Shown: positions 49,313 through 61,344 of the stretch, in pieces
Layout: the number at the start of each line of letters is the position of its first letter
How positions within the stretch are numbered: the first letter of the stretch is position 1
Source of the DNA: Antitrichia curtipendula
Taxonomy: Eukaryota > Streptophyta > Bryopsida > Hypnales > Leucodontaceae
NCBI GenBank assembly: GCA_951230915.1
Contig: OX579635.1
Location: 44,392,001 to 44,456,000 of the forward strand
Length of the DNA: 64,000 nucleotides
Reading direction: 5' to 3'
Translations under genes and position numbers: made by a program
The notes under the pieces: generated by a model
What the model was told of the DNA's origin: nothing
The model's input: the letters and a program-made list of their open reading frames with translations, nothing else
Database searches by the model: none

Positions 49313-52300
49313 GAATTTGAAGAAGTATCAATCATTTAAAAGTTTTCTATTCAATTTTTTTTGGTTTTACAGCTTTTCAATATTAAAATGACATATATTA
49401 ACTAATTACAATATTTGTATGCAACATTACATTTAAGATGTCTACAAGATAATCAAAATCATACTGCATATTTCATGCAATAGAATAAAAGAATATAATA
49501 AAAATCTTCAAGCCATCAATATTAAGTAGACTCAAAAGTATTGACAACAATATTAGAATTGTATGTTTTAGAAGTCATATCCCTCCTTTAAATTTCATAA
49601 GTGAATGCCATGCTAATACAATTGGATGGCAATTCACAAATCAAAAGAATATTTTTGAACTAACAAAAAGTGGAAAGATTTAACCTAATTTGCTAAAGAA
49701 TGTTTTGCTTGAAATTACATCAATTGTGATATTTTGAGAATGCCATATTATATTTTATGACATTACCCGTAGCATAGAGTGACTTGCAAAATGTTTCATA
49801 TATACACTTACAAAAATTGTCATAGCTAATTGAGTAATTAGATGTTTTCAACAAAATTTGGATGTGTTGTAATACAAATAACACATTTGTATAAAATTAA
49901 AAATAATTTTTTTAATTTTTATTCTTGTTTTATAAGAATTTAATCCAATTTATTAGTAAAAAAAACTTTTAATGGAATTTTTTTAAAAGATTTTGTAGTA
50001 AGTGGAATGACAATTATTTTTAGAATTTTTTTGTGAAGAATTCAACAAATTGTAACATTTCATTGAGTGAAATACTAGTGACTAAAATATGTCTCCACAT
50101 AGAAACATTTTAAATAATTTATTCCAAAAATCTCTCCAAAAAAATGTGGAAAATTTTGAAAAATGTATAAAATATTTATATATAATTTTTTATAGGCCCC
50201 ATCTAAAAAGGGTGACATTTCTGACATTAAGAACTTTGGCACCACTAGGGAATGCCAAAGAATGAAATTGAGAACGTGTGTTGTGCAAGGGGCTTGAAGT
50301 GCTTAAGGTTCGCGAAGTGGCAAAATTCATTCGTAGAAGTTGGAAATGAGGATTTCAAGTTGGATTTGGGGGGAATGTCTTTGGAGACGCAATCTCTTTA
50401 CTTCTTCCATGAATGTACTCTAAAATTAGTGGATTACTCCATATCATCAATTTTTGAACTACAGATATAAATTAAGTGTGTTGCTACTCATCAAATGTGA
50501 CATAGAAGAATTCTTAGGTGTGTTGATGTTTCAACTTTGGAGTTTGAGAATCAATCGCTTAGAGGACAACCATGGTAAAGGCGGTGAGAGTCTCCAAAGT
50601 GGGTTGAACCGAGGTGAGTATTTTTGCATCTCTTTTAGGACTGCAATTCAAAATTTTCAAGGAAGAAAATACAATGTGAGGGAGAATTCAATTTAAGCAT
50701 TGTAGAAACAATTAAGTTATGTGAGATGGTAAGGGGTTTGGATTTTGCCATAGCTCGATTTCTAAAGTTATTTTTTCCCTTTGATGATAGAAATTAAAAT
50801 TTGAGGATGTAAAGGTTGAAAAGCCTAACCCTGGACAAGCCAGGCTAAAGTATACCGCATCTGGCTTGAACACGATCAATACCTCCTTTAGAGGAAGCAC
50901 GTACAAAACGGAGCTTCCCTTTATTCTAGGTATTTGTATTGATCTCGTATCCCCAAACCTTAATTCTATAGAATTGTTGTATTTCTAATTTCTTTTCTTT
51001 TGTGATTAGTAATGATATGGACAATAGGAGATATCATATCCACATAGGCATGTGGCTGCGAATGTTGTGGAAGAAGTGGTGTCAGATGTTATAAAAGTTT
51101 GTGTTGGAGATAGGGTTTGCTATGCAGGTATAATATCGACCTAGCTCTCTCAACATCTTTAGCTTTGGTTTGAGATGGGCATCAATTTTTTGATTTGAAC
51201 GATAGCCTATTGCTAGATATCTATACAAGACAATTGTTATTTATATCCACTTTGTATCAACACCATAAATTCCTTTAGGTGGTGATCTTGGAGCTTATCA
51301 TTGCAGTTCTTAAATTTAGAGACAGTGGCAATTAATACAATGACAATGGATGTGTGCAAACATGTTGTTGTTGAGAAGCAATGGAAAGATGTTTTGGATT
51401 ATAACAAGAAGCTTGGTAACCTTATTCACGTGAGTCTTCTAATCTACTTCCTATAAGTTCATCAAGTACTCTCCAAGTCAACTATCTTGTGGCGCAACTA
51501 CGCAACTGATTCTTCTAAGATCTGATAATTAGAAATAGAATCTATGTAGAAGTAAGCAAATATTTACACCTACATGTTCTTGTACCTGAGCGTTGCCTAT
51601 ACATGGTCTTTTTTTTATGCCTTACAATAAAGAAAAGTAGTAATTTTCTAATTGATTCAACTATAGGCCTTGATATTGTTTCACGATCAATTGAAGTTTC
51701 ATTCTTCACACTTCACTTTTATAATATCACTACATGTCAGTGATGCAATTGTTATGAAGGCTCGCATATTGCATCCTGACATATTTATTTTTTCTATAGA
51801 GAGAACCCTTGTTTCCCCTCTCTTATGATTAGAAGTTTGAATGTAGTTCATGGAATATTTGGAATTATTTTCCTAATTTTGTCTTGAAGTTGGATTCCGT
51901 CTTTCCAAGTGAGATATGAAATGAGTTCTTCACTTGCTGGAATGTGGTATACATTTTAACAAATTCATTAGTATTGACCAGTTTTGGAGTCTATGAATAA
52001 CGCCAACACCTAGAAGACAAATTTTGGGGTTCTATTTCAAACGAAATCTGCAATTCCAATGACTTGGATCTAGCTTTTACATACAAGCTCTACTACGACT
52101 TGCAACATATTGACAATGAGAACCAAAACTCACCAAAGAACTCCATTTAGAACTATAATCTTAGCACTTCCAAAGCATTTGATCAACAATTCCACTGACA
52201 AGCTAAACTTGGAATATAAGATAGTGAAAATCATCCTTCTTGGTACTACGTGAATCATTTGCTTGGAAAAAACAAGAATACTTATTGAAAAGCACTTGTT

Positions 52301-52896
52301 GGAGGTCAAACTAGTGTACAAGACCTCCCTTTTTCACAAAAAATTTCAATGATGAACATTTGTACTTTTGTCTTATATAGGACTAGTCCGCTGCATTGTT
52401 GCAAGGTTAAGGTACATTTTCCACTTGCTCTTAGTGGAGGGGATTACAAATCATTTTGGTTTCTTCATATACTTGTTGTACACACATGCTCTATTTGATA
52501 TTTGTCGAGTCTACATGGCTACCTATGTAGCAAAACTTCACAACATGGTATTAGCAAACTATTTGTAGACGTCTTAGCAAGTATTTTGAAATATTGAATC
52601 AATAAAAAAAGATTACTATTTGATATCTACCTGACATTGACTATAAAGCAATGGGAAGCATGTTAACCAAGACACAAGTAGAAAAGTTGTTAGAATCAAT
52701 ATTTTTTGGCAAAGTATTAGCATTTGAAGCTTACCAATTCAAAGTAATATTCAACTTACATGACAACGATTGGAAGGATCAATCCTTTGAATATGTACAA
52801 ATTTTACAACTAAACCTATGCTAGAGATCACCATATTTCAACCTCTAGCTACCTACAAAAAGACGTTGTTGAGATTCCACTTGCCTCAAAAGATCA
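49313..52896. other. AT-rich intergenic DNA with decayed sequences
   Basis: No intact gene. 50195-50290 resembles 40041-40140 (GGGTGACATTTCTGACATT-like, TTTGGCACCAC, GGGAATGCCAAAGAA). Frames of 60-80 codons exist but none is recognisable. Confidence 0.45.
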
Positions 52897-53120
52897 TTCT
52901 AGACATTAAGCATTCATTATAAATAGGCTAAAAGTAGTCTACATTGTTGCACCTATATAGTTATTTTCAAATTTTTAAAGATAAAGACTATTAAATAAAT
53001 TATAAATTAATCTTTATAATAGATCAAACTTTCTTCAACATATGATTTTGTAGGTGATCCTCTAGGGCTCACATGTCTTGTTTCCACTTGAAGGAGACGT
53101 TTGAGCTTATTTCTAATTTT
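52897..53120. repeat. dispersed repeat shared with 44208-44450
   Basis: Same order of words as the copy near the TAAA array, with small insertions and deletions (for example GACATTAAGCATTCATTA and TACATTGTTGCACCTATATAG). Confidence 0.8.
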
Positions 53121-54400
53121 TCTTATAAATTTAAATCATTTAAATAAGGGATTCTGAAGTTTGACTAGATGGTCACAGGATTCAATCTTTAATGGTTCAG
53201 AGTTAAGAGGTCAGAGCCCCATTGCCCCAGCCCAGTGATTTTGGGATCTTCAGATCTTGTACTTCGGAAAACCAGAACCAACAGGTCTCTGAGAATTTGA
53301 CACGTCTTTGCATGTTTGGACTGCTTGATACCTATTACAGCAGCCAACAATATGTTTCCATTTTCCAAGTTCTAGGACATATTGGTCACAGACGTGGACT
53401 GTTTGTTGTTGTATTTGCAACATGACAGACACAGTGATTAGGGTCAATATGCAGTTCATAACACCCTGGATTGGCCAATTTTGGTCTAGTCAACACTTGC
53501 AGAATACATGCCCTAATGTGTGTAGTCACTGCACTGCCGTGTCATTGCAAGTCTCCAGCTCTCTCAACGTCAAGAACTCTACATGGGCTTAATTACATGA
53601 ATCTCATGCTAAAGAGTGAACACGTATAGTGGTGGGTTCTGTGGCATGAATAGCATGACATAGCATATTTCTCTGAGTTTAGTCCTTTTTTTTTATTGAT
53701 GGAGCAAGCAACAACTAGACCACGGAGCATCATAGAACCAATGTACGCTACAGACATGGTTGCGTGAGCTTACTCCCATGAAGGACCTTCTTGCCGCACG
53801 CAAAAATCAGACCCCTTCAATAAATATTTTGACATCTGTTCCATCCATGCTAAGCTGCCATGATCAGCGACAAGCACCAGAAAGCGTTACTGATCGATAT
53901 CTGCACAATGCAAATACTAGCCACCTCGTTCGTATTGGCATCTTTGTCACCAATTCAGTGGGAGAGCAGGACCGATATCCAATAAACAAAAACAATCAAT
54001 CCATATTAAAGACGAGGGAATCCTCATTGACCTACAACCACGATCAACGAATAGGACAATGACAAGTTAACAAAAGCAAACGCATTCTCAACAATCCCAG
54101 ACAATGATAAGAAATCAAGTCATTTCAGTAACAGACATTGCAAAAAGGAAACTGGCGCGACACAAAGGTGCTTCGAATAAACAAGGATATAGTGGCAATT
54201 TATAATATTCAAGTGAGAACCGGTTGAGGCCAAAACGTGATCTTGAGCTTGCTCCTAATTGCTGGATGCCGAAGGAGTCTTAAACTCCGCTTTACATGTG
54301 AATCGACGAATGATCCTCGCGAGTGGATGCCAATCCTAGACCGGCAACAACTTGGACATGCTACAAGACATTTTACATTTCCAGTATCAAAGGCGAACCT
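53121..54400. other. intergenic DNA and probable 3' region of the CHLP gene
   Basis: No coding sequence is supported. The part next to 54400 should hold the 3' UTR and polyadenylation region of the minus-strand CHLP gene. Composition is less AT-biased than to the left. Confidence 0.4.
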
Positions 54401-55957
54401 CTATACTGTCATCTTCTCCGACTCCTTACGCAAAGCATTGGCTCGAATCAGACTCCCGATGGTGTTGAACGCGAGCTTGATGTCGTCCAAAGGATTGCCC
54501 GGCACCACCACCTTGTACAAGTAGCTGTCGAACGTCATCTTCTGCACGTAGTCATCGGCACACATCTCCACAAAAGCTTCACGAGCAGGGTTGGAGCGGT
54601 AAAACACCTTCTGTAAGATGTCCAACACCTTGTACGTGGCCCAGTACTTCTTGTCCCACTTGTCGAGGTACACTCTGAAATCGGACTCATCCACCATCCG
54701 CGTGCCATTCGCAGAGCCTTCCACAAGAGCTTCACCACACATGCGCCCGGACTTGGCCGCGAAGTAAATGCCTTCACCTGAGCATTTGGTCACGTACCCT
54801 GCCGCATCGCCGATCAAGGCCACTCTCTTGTTAGCTCTGCGCGGCCTCGGGTGCTCAGGAATTGGATGCGCCTCCACTCGGATGATCTTTCCCCCAGCAA
54901 TCTTGTCCTTGGCCCTGTTGCGAGTCGCCGTCTGGTACTTCTTAATCGCCGGCTTGTTAACCACCGTTCCGGTACCAACCGCAACGTGATCACACTTAGG
55001 AAACACCCAACCATAAAAGTCGGGCGACACATCGTCACCAACATACATCTCCGCCAAATTCTCATAATACTCCATCTTATCCTCGGGAATCTTAATCCGC
55101 TCTTGGAAAGCAATGGCGTAATCATACTCACCCGCATCAATGTCCTTCGCCACTCGGCTGTTCGCGCCATCAGCTCCCACGACCGCATCAACTTCCAACA
55201 CCGCGGGAGTGCCCAGCTTCGACGTGCCGTCGAAGTTCGTGTAATGCAGCTTATACGGACTGTTGTCGTCCTTCGGAATCTCCATCCTCAAAAACAAGCC
55301 ATTGATAATAGTGGCGCCATTCTTCTCCGCGCGCTCCCGCAAGAACGAGTCCAGAACCTCCCGACGCACCATGCCAATATACTCATCATCGTTCAATGTC
55401 TTCCCGACATCCACCGCCACATTTGAAGGCGAAATCATCTTCATCTTCGTCACCTTCCGGTCGATAATCTCCATCGGGAGATCAAATTCCCCGACCATGC
55501 ACAACGGAATCGCGCCCCCACACGGCTTCGCATTGTCAAGCTTCCGCTCAATCAAAAACGTCTCAATTCCGCCTTTGGCCAAAGTCTCGGCAGCGCATCC
55601 TCCAGCAGGCCCGCCTCCCACCACCGCCACTCGAAGCTTCCTCCCCTCAAGCTTCTTGCTCCCACGAGACGCGTACACACGCAACGGCTGGTACCCTTCC
55701 TCTTCACCAGCAACTCCACCCGTCGTCCTCTCCGCCCTCAAGCTCTCCACAGGGGACGCCATTGCGAGGCCATTGATGCCACGCAAACCCTCGAATGAAC
55801 GCAACGAAGCGCGAGCGGAGGAACCGAGGCCGGTGCGAGAAGAGGCGGAGCAAGACACCACCAATGCAGGCGACGCGGAGTCGTTGTGAGTGGAGAGCGA
55901 GCGCGATGAAGTGGCGAAAGACGCCGGAGAAGCGACGGCGAGCTGGAGGGCGGCCAT
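54401..55957 (-). CDS. CHLP: geranylgeranyl diphosphate/chlorophyll reductase, plastid precursor
   Basis: A single uninterrupted frame of 518 aa. Residues 1-95 form a Ser/Ala-rich chloroplast transit region. The FAD-binding Rossmann motif VVGGGPAGGCAAETLAKGG spans about 112-130. GGAIPLCMVGEFDLP, the second FAD motif GADGANSRVA and the third GDAAGYVTKCSGEGIYFA follow in family order. The enzyme uses NADPH to reduce three double bonds of the geranylgeranyl chain, supplying phytol chains for chlorophyll, tocopherol and phylloquinone in the plastid. Flowering-plant proteins are about 460-470 aa; the extra length is all in the transit region. ATG 55957 begins the canonical transit MAALQLAVASP. The frame is GC-rich compared with its surroundings. 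Absence of introns is notable but not evidence of a processed copy, because no poly-A trace or decay is seen. Confidence 0.97.
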   Translation of the reverse strand: MAALQLAVASPASFATSSRSLSTHNDSASPALVVSCSASSRTGLGSSARASLRSFEGLRGINGLAMASPVESLRAERTTGGVAGEEEGYQPLRVYASRGSKKLEGRKLRVAVVGGGPAGGCAAETLAKGGIETFLIERKLDNAKPCGGAIPLCMVGEFDLPMEIIDRKVTKMKMISPSNVAVDVGKTLNDDEYIGMVRREVLDSFLRERAEKNGATIINGLFLRMEIPKDDNSPYKLHYTNFDGTSKLGTPAVLEVDAVVGADGANSRVAKDIDAGEYDYAIAFQERIKIPEDKMEYYENLAEMYVGDDVSPDFYGWVFPKCDHVAVGTGTVVNKPAIKKYQTATRNRAKDKIAGGKIIRVEAHPIPEHPRPRRANKRVALIGDAAGYVTKCSGEGIYFAAKSGRMCGEALVEGSANGTRMVDESDFRVYLDKWDKKYWATYKVLDILQKVFYRSNPAREAFVEMCADDYVQKMTFDSYLYKVVVPGNPLDDIKLAFNTIGSLIRANALRKESEKMTV

Positions 55958-56273
55958 GGTGATGAAGAATTGGTGCCCGAGCTAGGCCGAGCTTTGGCTA
56001 TGGCGGACCTTGGGGTTGCAATTCAGGAGATCCCCTTGGAAACAGAGAAGATGGACATATAGGTTGGGAACTTGGAAGGGTTGGAAAGGAAAGGGCCGGT
56101 AGGAAACGGGGAATGTGGATAGAACTGGGGTGGCATTTGATTGGAACGCTCAGCGCCACCGGATGAGGCTCACCCGGTCTGTAGTTTCTTTTGGCTTGTT
56201 TTCACCCAGGCTGGTAAGAAATTTTCACTCCGGGCTGGTGAAACTTGATCCAGCTCTCAGTATTGGTTGCACT
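55958..56273 (-). promoter_or_regulatory. probable promoter and leader of CHLP
   Basis: This is the interval between the CHLP ATG and a TTAA-flanked transposon at 56278. It is GC-richer than the distal intergenic DNA. No definite TATA box or known light-response element is claimed. The promoter must be compact or extend across the inserted element. Confidence 0.35.
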
Positions 56274-56277
56274 TTAA

Positions 56278-57251
56278 CCCTAGACCGCCCATGGCCGGTT
56301 TTGGTAAAAAAACATCTTAGCTTTTGAAGTGCTAAAAATCTAAATATGACTAAGTAATAAAGATCTTAACCGTACAATCATGTAGTACACATGCTGTAGA
56401 TGTCATGGATCAAATTTGAAGTCATTTGACCGTGTAGATTGCAAGCTTGTAATGTTTTAGTGTTGAAAAAGAATGCTGAAATTTTCCTAAAAACACATTT
56501 AGAGGCCAAATTTGATTTCTAAACCTAATCAAATGAAAAAACTTTAAACTACAAAGTGATTCAAAACCAGGATACAAACACATTGGTGAAAAAAAAATAT
56601 CATTCAATTGACTCAATGTGTTTGCAAAAATGGCTTGCAAATGTCAAAAATAGGCAAGAAAAGTTGCAAAAAACACATCTAGGGCTGAACCTCCTTCTAC
56701 TAAAATGCTTCTCAGTCATTCATAAATTCTTGGATTGATATGAAAATTTAACCCCACAAACAAAACTAGTATGCGCAACTTTTACAAATTTTTTATTTAT
56801 TGAAAACGGACATTTTATGAAGAAGATACAAGCCACCGAAGTTCACTATAGTCCATAAATGGTGGGATTTTGAATTTTGAATTGCTCCCAAACATTCAAA
56901 ACAACTTGGATTGACAAGAAAATTTCACCACAATAACCAAAATCCAAGGGAAACACAACCCAACAAATTTTATTGAAATCGAACATTGGATGAAGGAGAT
57001 ACAAGACCCCGAAGTTGCAGCCATGAAGTGCACTTTGGTGAATCAAATTGAGCCTGTGAACTTTGATTGGCTTCCAGAAAATCATTACCTCTTGGATTGA
57101 TCTGAAAATTTTACCACACAAACTAGAAGAAAAGGCTCAACTTTCCCAACAAGTTTTATTGAATTTGGACATTGGATGCAAAAGTTACAGTACTTTGAAT
57201 TTAACTTAAAACTATGTGAGGACACTTTTTGTCCTCTTGGGCGGTCTAAGG
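56278..57251. mobile_element. TTAA-flanked piggyBac-like element (family C, copy 2) upstream of CHLP
   Basis: The left end CCCTAGACCGCCC and the right end GGGCGGTCTAAGG are inverted repeats with one mismatch. TTAA flanks both (56274-56277 and 57252-57255). The 974-bp interior aligns with 30008-30968 in the same orientation. It is non-coding. Confidence 0.83.
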
Positions 57252-57255
57252 TTAA

Positions 57256-59940
57256 AGTTAGCATGGCATTGTTTACTAAAGAGGAAAAGTTCCCTTTAAA
57301 AGGGACCTCCTACAATGACCAAATTTATTTTTTATGACTCCTTAACCAATCGCATAACACCTTCCCAACATAGGAAGGACCATTGCCTAGTTATACAATC
57401 ATTCGAAAAAATTTCAGGCCTCAAGAACATTGCGAGTTTTCAGTGGCAGCGGTGCAATTATAGAGGAAATCAATTTTTATTTTTTTTGTTAGCAGCTGAT
57501 GTGTCACGTCAGTGCCACATCAGATTTATTTTTTTACTTTTTTTACTTTTTACTTTTTACTTTGGACCCAAAAAAATTAATAAAAATTTATTTTTTTATT
57601 TTTTTATATTTGCACTGCTAGGGTCCGAAAATGAAAAGTTAGCGGTCCTCCACAAGGTTCAGATTTTTCTAATGGTTATGTAGTGATCAAGATGATTTTT
57701 AACGCATAGAACATTATAGGCACTTTCAATGGTTGTAAAGTATTTACTTATATCTAGGCTCAAGGTTCATAGACTTGATCTTCCTAAGCTCACATGCTAG
57801 TGTTGTTATAACATACATGAGTTTTTAACACTTATCAAAGTAACAAATATAGAGGTCTTACTATAACAATTGTTACAAGGGTGAAGTTGGTCAACTCTAG
57901 ATTTTTTACTTTATTTTTTGGAACAAATGAAACCTTCTATTGTTTTTTATGAAAATATAAATTGTGCAAGAATTTGAAGAATTTGAAGGGCATGTCTACT
58001 TTTCATATGAGTTTTATAAAAAAATTGCTCTTGATATTGAAGGGTTGTTGAATTAGTAGCCTTTCGTTATTGTTGTACATGTAGTGAACATATATAAATT
58101 GTTAAAATTCAAGTAATAAAGTAGACAAATTCATTGTAAAAGACTTGATAAAACTTCATTGAATTCAACAGAAGTTCTAAATTCACCCCTAGTTCAACTA
58201 CATTGATTTGTATTAATAGTCTGTCTGATGCTAGTTTACCAAGTTACACTATTTTGAGTTATTGTGAGCTAAATATATTATTATATTTAATCAATTTCTA
58301 CAAAAAATAAATTGTGGTGACACTAATTTTGTAGTTGTCATTAATATTTTCCTTCACTACTATAACAAATTAGTGTACATCATCATGTTTCATCTCATTC
58401 CAAAATATCAAAGATAATTGATCAATTCACAACTTCAATTTTCTTTCTACACAAATACATCTTCATCAGTGCTTTCAAAGTTCATTATATTCCATTGTTC
58501 ACTTTTCAACAAATTTTGTTCACAAAAGCCATCTTCAAGGGCTACGCTTGGTGGATTTGGGTCCTAAACCGGCCTAACCAACTAATCTTGGGGCTAGAAT
58601 TTTATGTGCAAAAATTGACCAAACTTTGTAGAAAAAAAAAAAAAAATTCTAGAATTTTACAGAGAAGTATGCAATATTTGCAAGAAGAAATTGGATTTGC
58701 TAGTTGACAAAATTATAGGAAGAAGTTCATAAAAAGTGAAAGAATTAACTTTTTGACTTACCAAAAAATAGTTTTAACATTAGACTCGAACTTTTGGGTT
58801 GCTTTTAGTTTGACAATGTGGGACAAAGCTTCTCCTAAAATGTAGTTTATCTGAATACACATAGAAGTGAAATCATCTTGGAAGTCAACAAAAATAATTT
58901 CAATCCTATAAAACTTAAAAATTCTTTTCTAATTTTGACTTTGCATGGAAGTTTGTCTTTAAGTCCATTATAAACCTTCTAGATCTTGATACCACCCCCT
59001 AGTGTTTGTTGCACATGGTTGATTGTTAACAAACATTGATAGCCAATTTTTAATACCCAGTCCAATGCCTACCTAGATATCTTATCTAGTATCCCTCAAA
59101 ATATCCGCCCTTTTATTTTGAAACCTACACTTCATTTGCAAGTTTTACTTGTTGCTATTTTTTCTTCATAAATGGTTAAAATTTTGTTTTGCCTTTCTCA
59201 GGAAGGGCTGCAATTTTTTTCTCCCTTCACGTAAAGCCACTTGCATGCTTCAAAATCCAATACTGAATCCAATCCTCACTCAAAGTAAAGCAACTTGTTA
59301 CAACTATTTGAAGAGAATAACTCCAAATCTTTTTTCTAGAAAATTTCTTTGTAGGTTTTCTCAACTTGTATGAGCTCACCAATCTACTAGGTGGATGATA
59401 AAAATTGTGAAAAGTGCACATCATCCAATTAATATTCATCTAAGAAGCTTCAAGAAAAATTCATGTAATAAATCACTAACAAGAAGAAATGATGCTCTGT
59501 ATGAATCAATGATGCAAATGTGTTGGAGTAATTATTATGAAATTTTAAAAGTAATCTCTCTATCTTTATTTTGAGTACATCATCTTTATTTACAAATACC
59601 TTTAACATAGTCCTACAAGGTATGACCCTTGAAAAAAATGTAGAAAGGCCTTACCTCGGAAGAAATTATTTTTAATTTTTATCCAACTTTTTTGCATTGG
59701 AGAAAATAGAGGAACTCAATATTTACCATGGACAATCAAAGTTGGAAATTTGAATTCATATTTAAAATCAAAGACCAAATTTAATGAGAAATGCTTCAAT
59801 GCGAAGCAATCCTGACAAATTTTTGCCAAAATCTTACCTGTTATTTAGCACTAGCTACCTCATTACCAACCTTATAAAAACAAAAATAGAAATGACAAAA
59901 TTATGGATAAAATCACCAATAGATGAATGAAAATCTTATG
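57256..59940. other. AT-rich intergenic DNA, nothing recognised
   Basis: No gene is supported. A T-rich low-complexity tract at 57470-57610 includes TGATGTGTCACGTCAGTGCC with a complementary CACATCA, which may be a small fold-back. The remaining short frames look random. Confidence 0.45.
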
Positions 59941-59944
59941 TTAA

Positions 59945-60164
59945 CCCATAGACGACACTACGGTTGTTTTTTGGTCAATGAATGATACAAAATCCTTCTC
60001 TATAGAATAGAAGTGCAACTATTCATCCTCAAAATTTTGCATGAAAAGGCAAGGTCTTCTATAATAGTTTGACTTCCAATGAATGCTTTTGGATTTTTTA
60101 AAACTAACTATTCGCTCATGTTGAAAAGGGTGATTTCTATGGTCACCAAATCATCTTTTAAGGG
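59945..60164. mobile_element. short TTAA-flanked piggyBac-like MITE (family B, copy 2)
   Basis: It begins CCCATAGACGAC and ends ATCTTTTAAGGG, with TTAA on both sides (59941-59944 and 60165-60168). It aligns with 1085-1316 along most of its length (AATGAATGATA, AACTATTCATCCT, TAGTTTGACTTCCAATGA). It is 220 bp and non-coding. Confidence 0.75.
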
Positions 60165-60168
60165 TTAA

Positions 60169-61344
60169 TAGACAATTTTGTGGATGAACCAAGGGTTTTT
60201 TTTTAGCAATTTTTTGCTGAAAAGCAATAATTTTTTTTAATAGGGAATATTTGACAAAATATTCATACTTTCAGTGGATGAAATAATTAGTTTGCTATGA
60301 AATCTTGGGACAATATCACTCTATTTTGGGTGATTGTACATTGTTTTGGATTAATAAATGAAATTTCATCTATATATTGCAAGTTTCATCCACTACCATG
60401 GATGTAAATAGCTTCATCCTTCCAGTGATTATCACTTTCTGCACTGCCTAAAATAAATGAAAAAAAACACCCTGGGACGAACACAGTTGATTCTTTTTCC
60501 ATTTTCTCCTTACATTCGTGCAATCCACTGTGCACTCGCTCAACCAATAAGAAAAGAAGCAAAATTGGCTGGTGTGATCTTTTCGAAAAATCTGGATTCA
60601 TCAATGAAAGCTGGGCCGGAAGCCCGGCACCCTCTGACAGAAACTGCCCGCCTTGACATGCAACCGCCTTGCGGAACAAACGAAGGTGACGAGACCCGAC
60701 TACCCGAAGTGCAATGATTAAAGCCCCGACGTTTGACTAGACGGTAGCTGCGCTGGGGAGGCGGTAGGAAGGGACGGTAGGAAGCTTGGAGGAGAGAGGA
60801 CCCTGGGGGTCAAGGATATTTGCAAGCGAGGACACTGGCTCAGGAGCGTACCTGGCAGGGCCACAATTATCTCCAGCACTGTTGTACCTCTGACTGCCAT
60901 TGCCGCCTGGATCCTCGAAACTCTTGTAAGTCTTGAATCTTCAATACCCTCGAGCTTCGGGAGCTTCTCCTGTTTACAAATTCGGTTTAAGAAAAATCCT
61001 GGAATTGGGAAAAAGTTTTCTAAGTTTTGGTGATGCACCTCGTATTGAAATCCCCAAAATAATAAGATAATAATAAGTTAGGATTACAAGAAATGATCTT
61101 CCGAGTCTCACTGATGAGAGAGCCAACTCATAAATATTGCTCCATCTTCCTTGCCATGATGCCAACCATGGGAGTCGCTAGGGCTATAACTAACTAACCT
61201 TCTCGAGTGAAACCTTCTCTTAGAGCTGAGAAAAAACACTAACCCGGAAATGGGTGAGTAAAGCAGAAACTGTGAAGCTAGAGACTAGAGATACCTGTGT
61301 ACCTATGACAAGACAGCGTAGAGGACGGGATCCCAGAAAGGGGA
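60169..61344. other. 3' flank of NAA25, no gene recognised
   Basis: This includes the probable 3' UTR of the minus-strand NAA25 gene. 60590-60980 is GC-richer and has frames of about 100 codons on the minus strand without family resemblance; they could be a small gene or a UTR intron. Confidence 0.35.

Noticed and set aside
54851..55889. Plus-strand frames of about 200 codons opposite CHLP
   Set aside because: Antisense shadows of a well-conserved enzyme gene.
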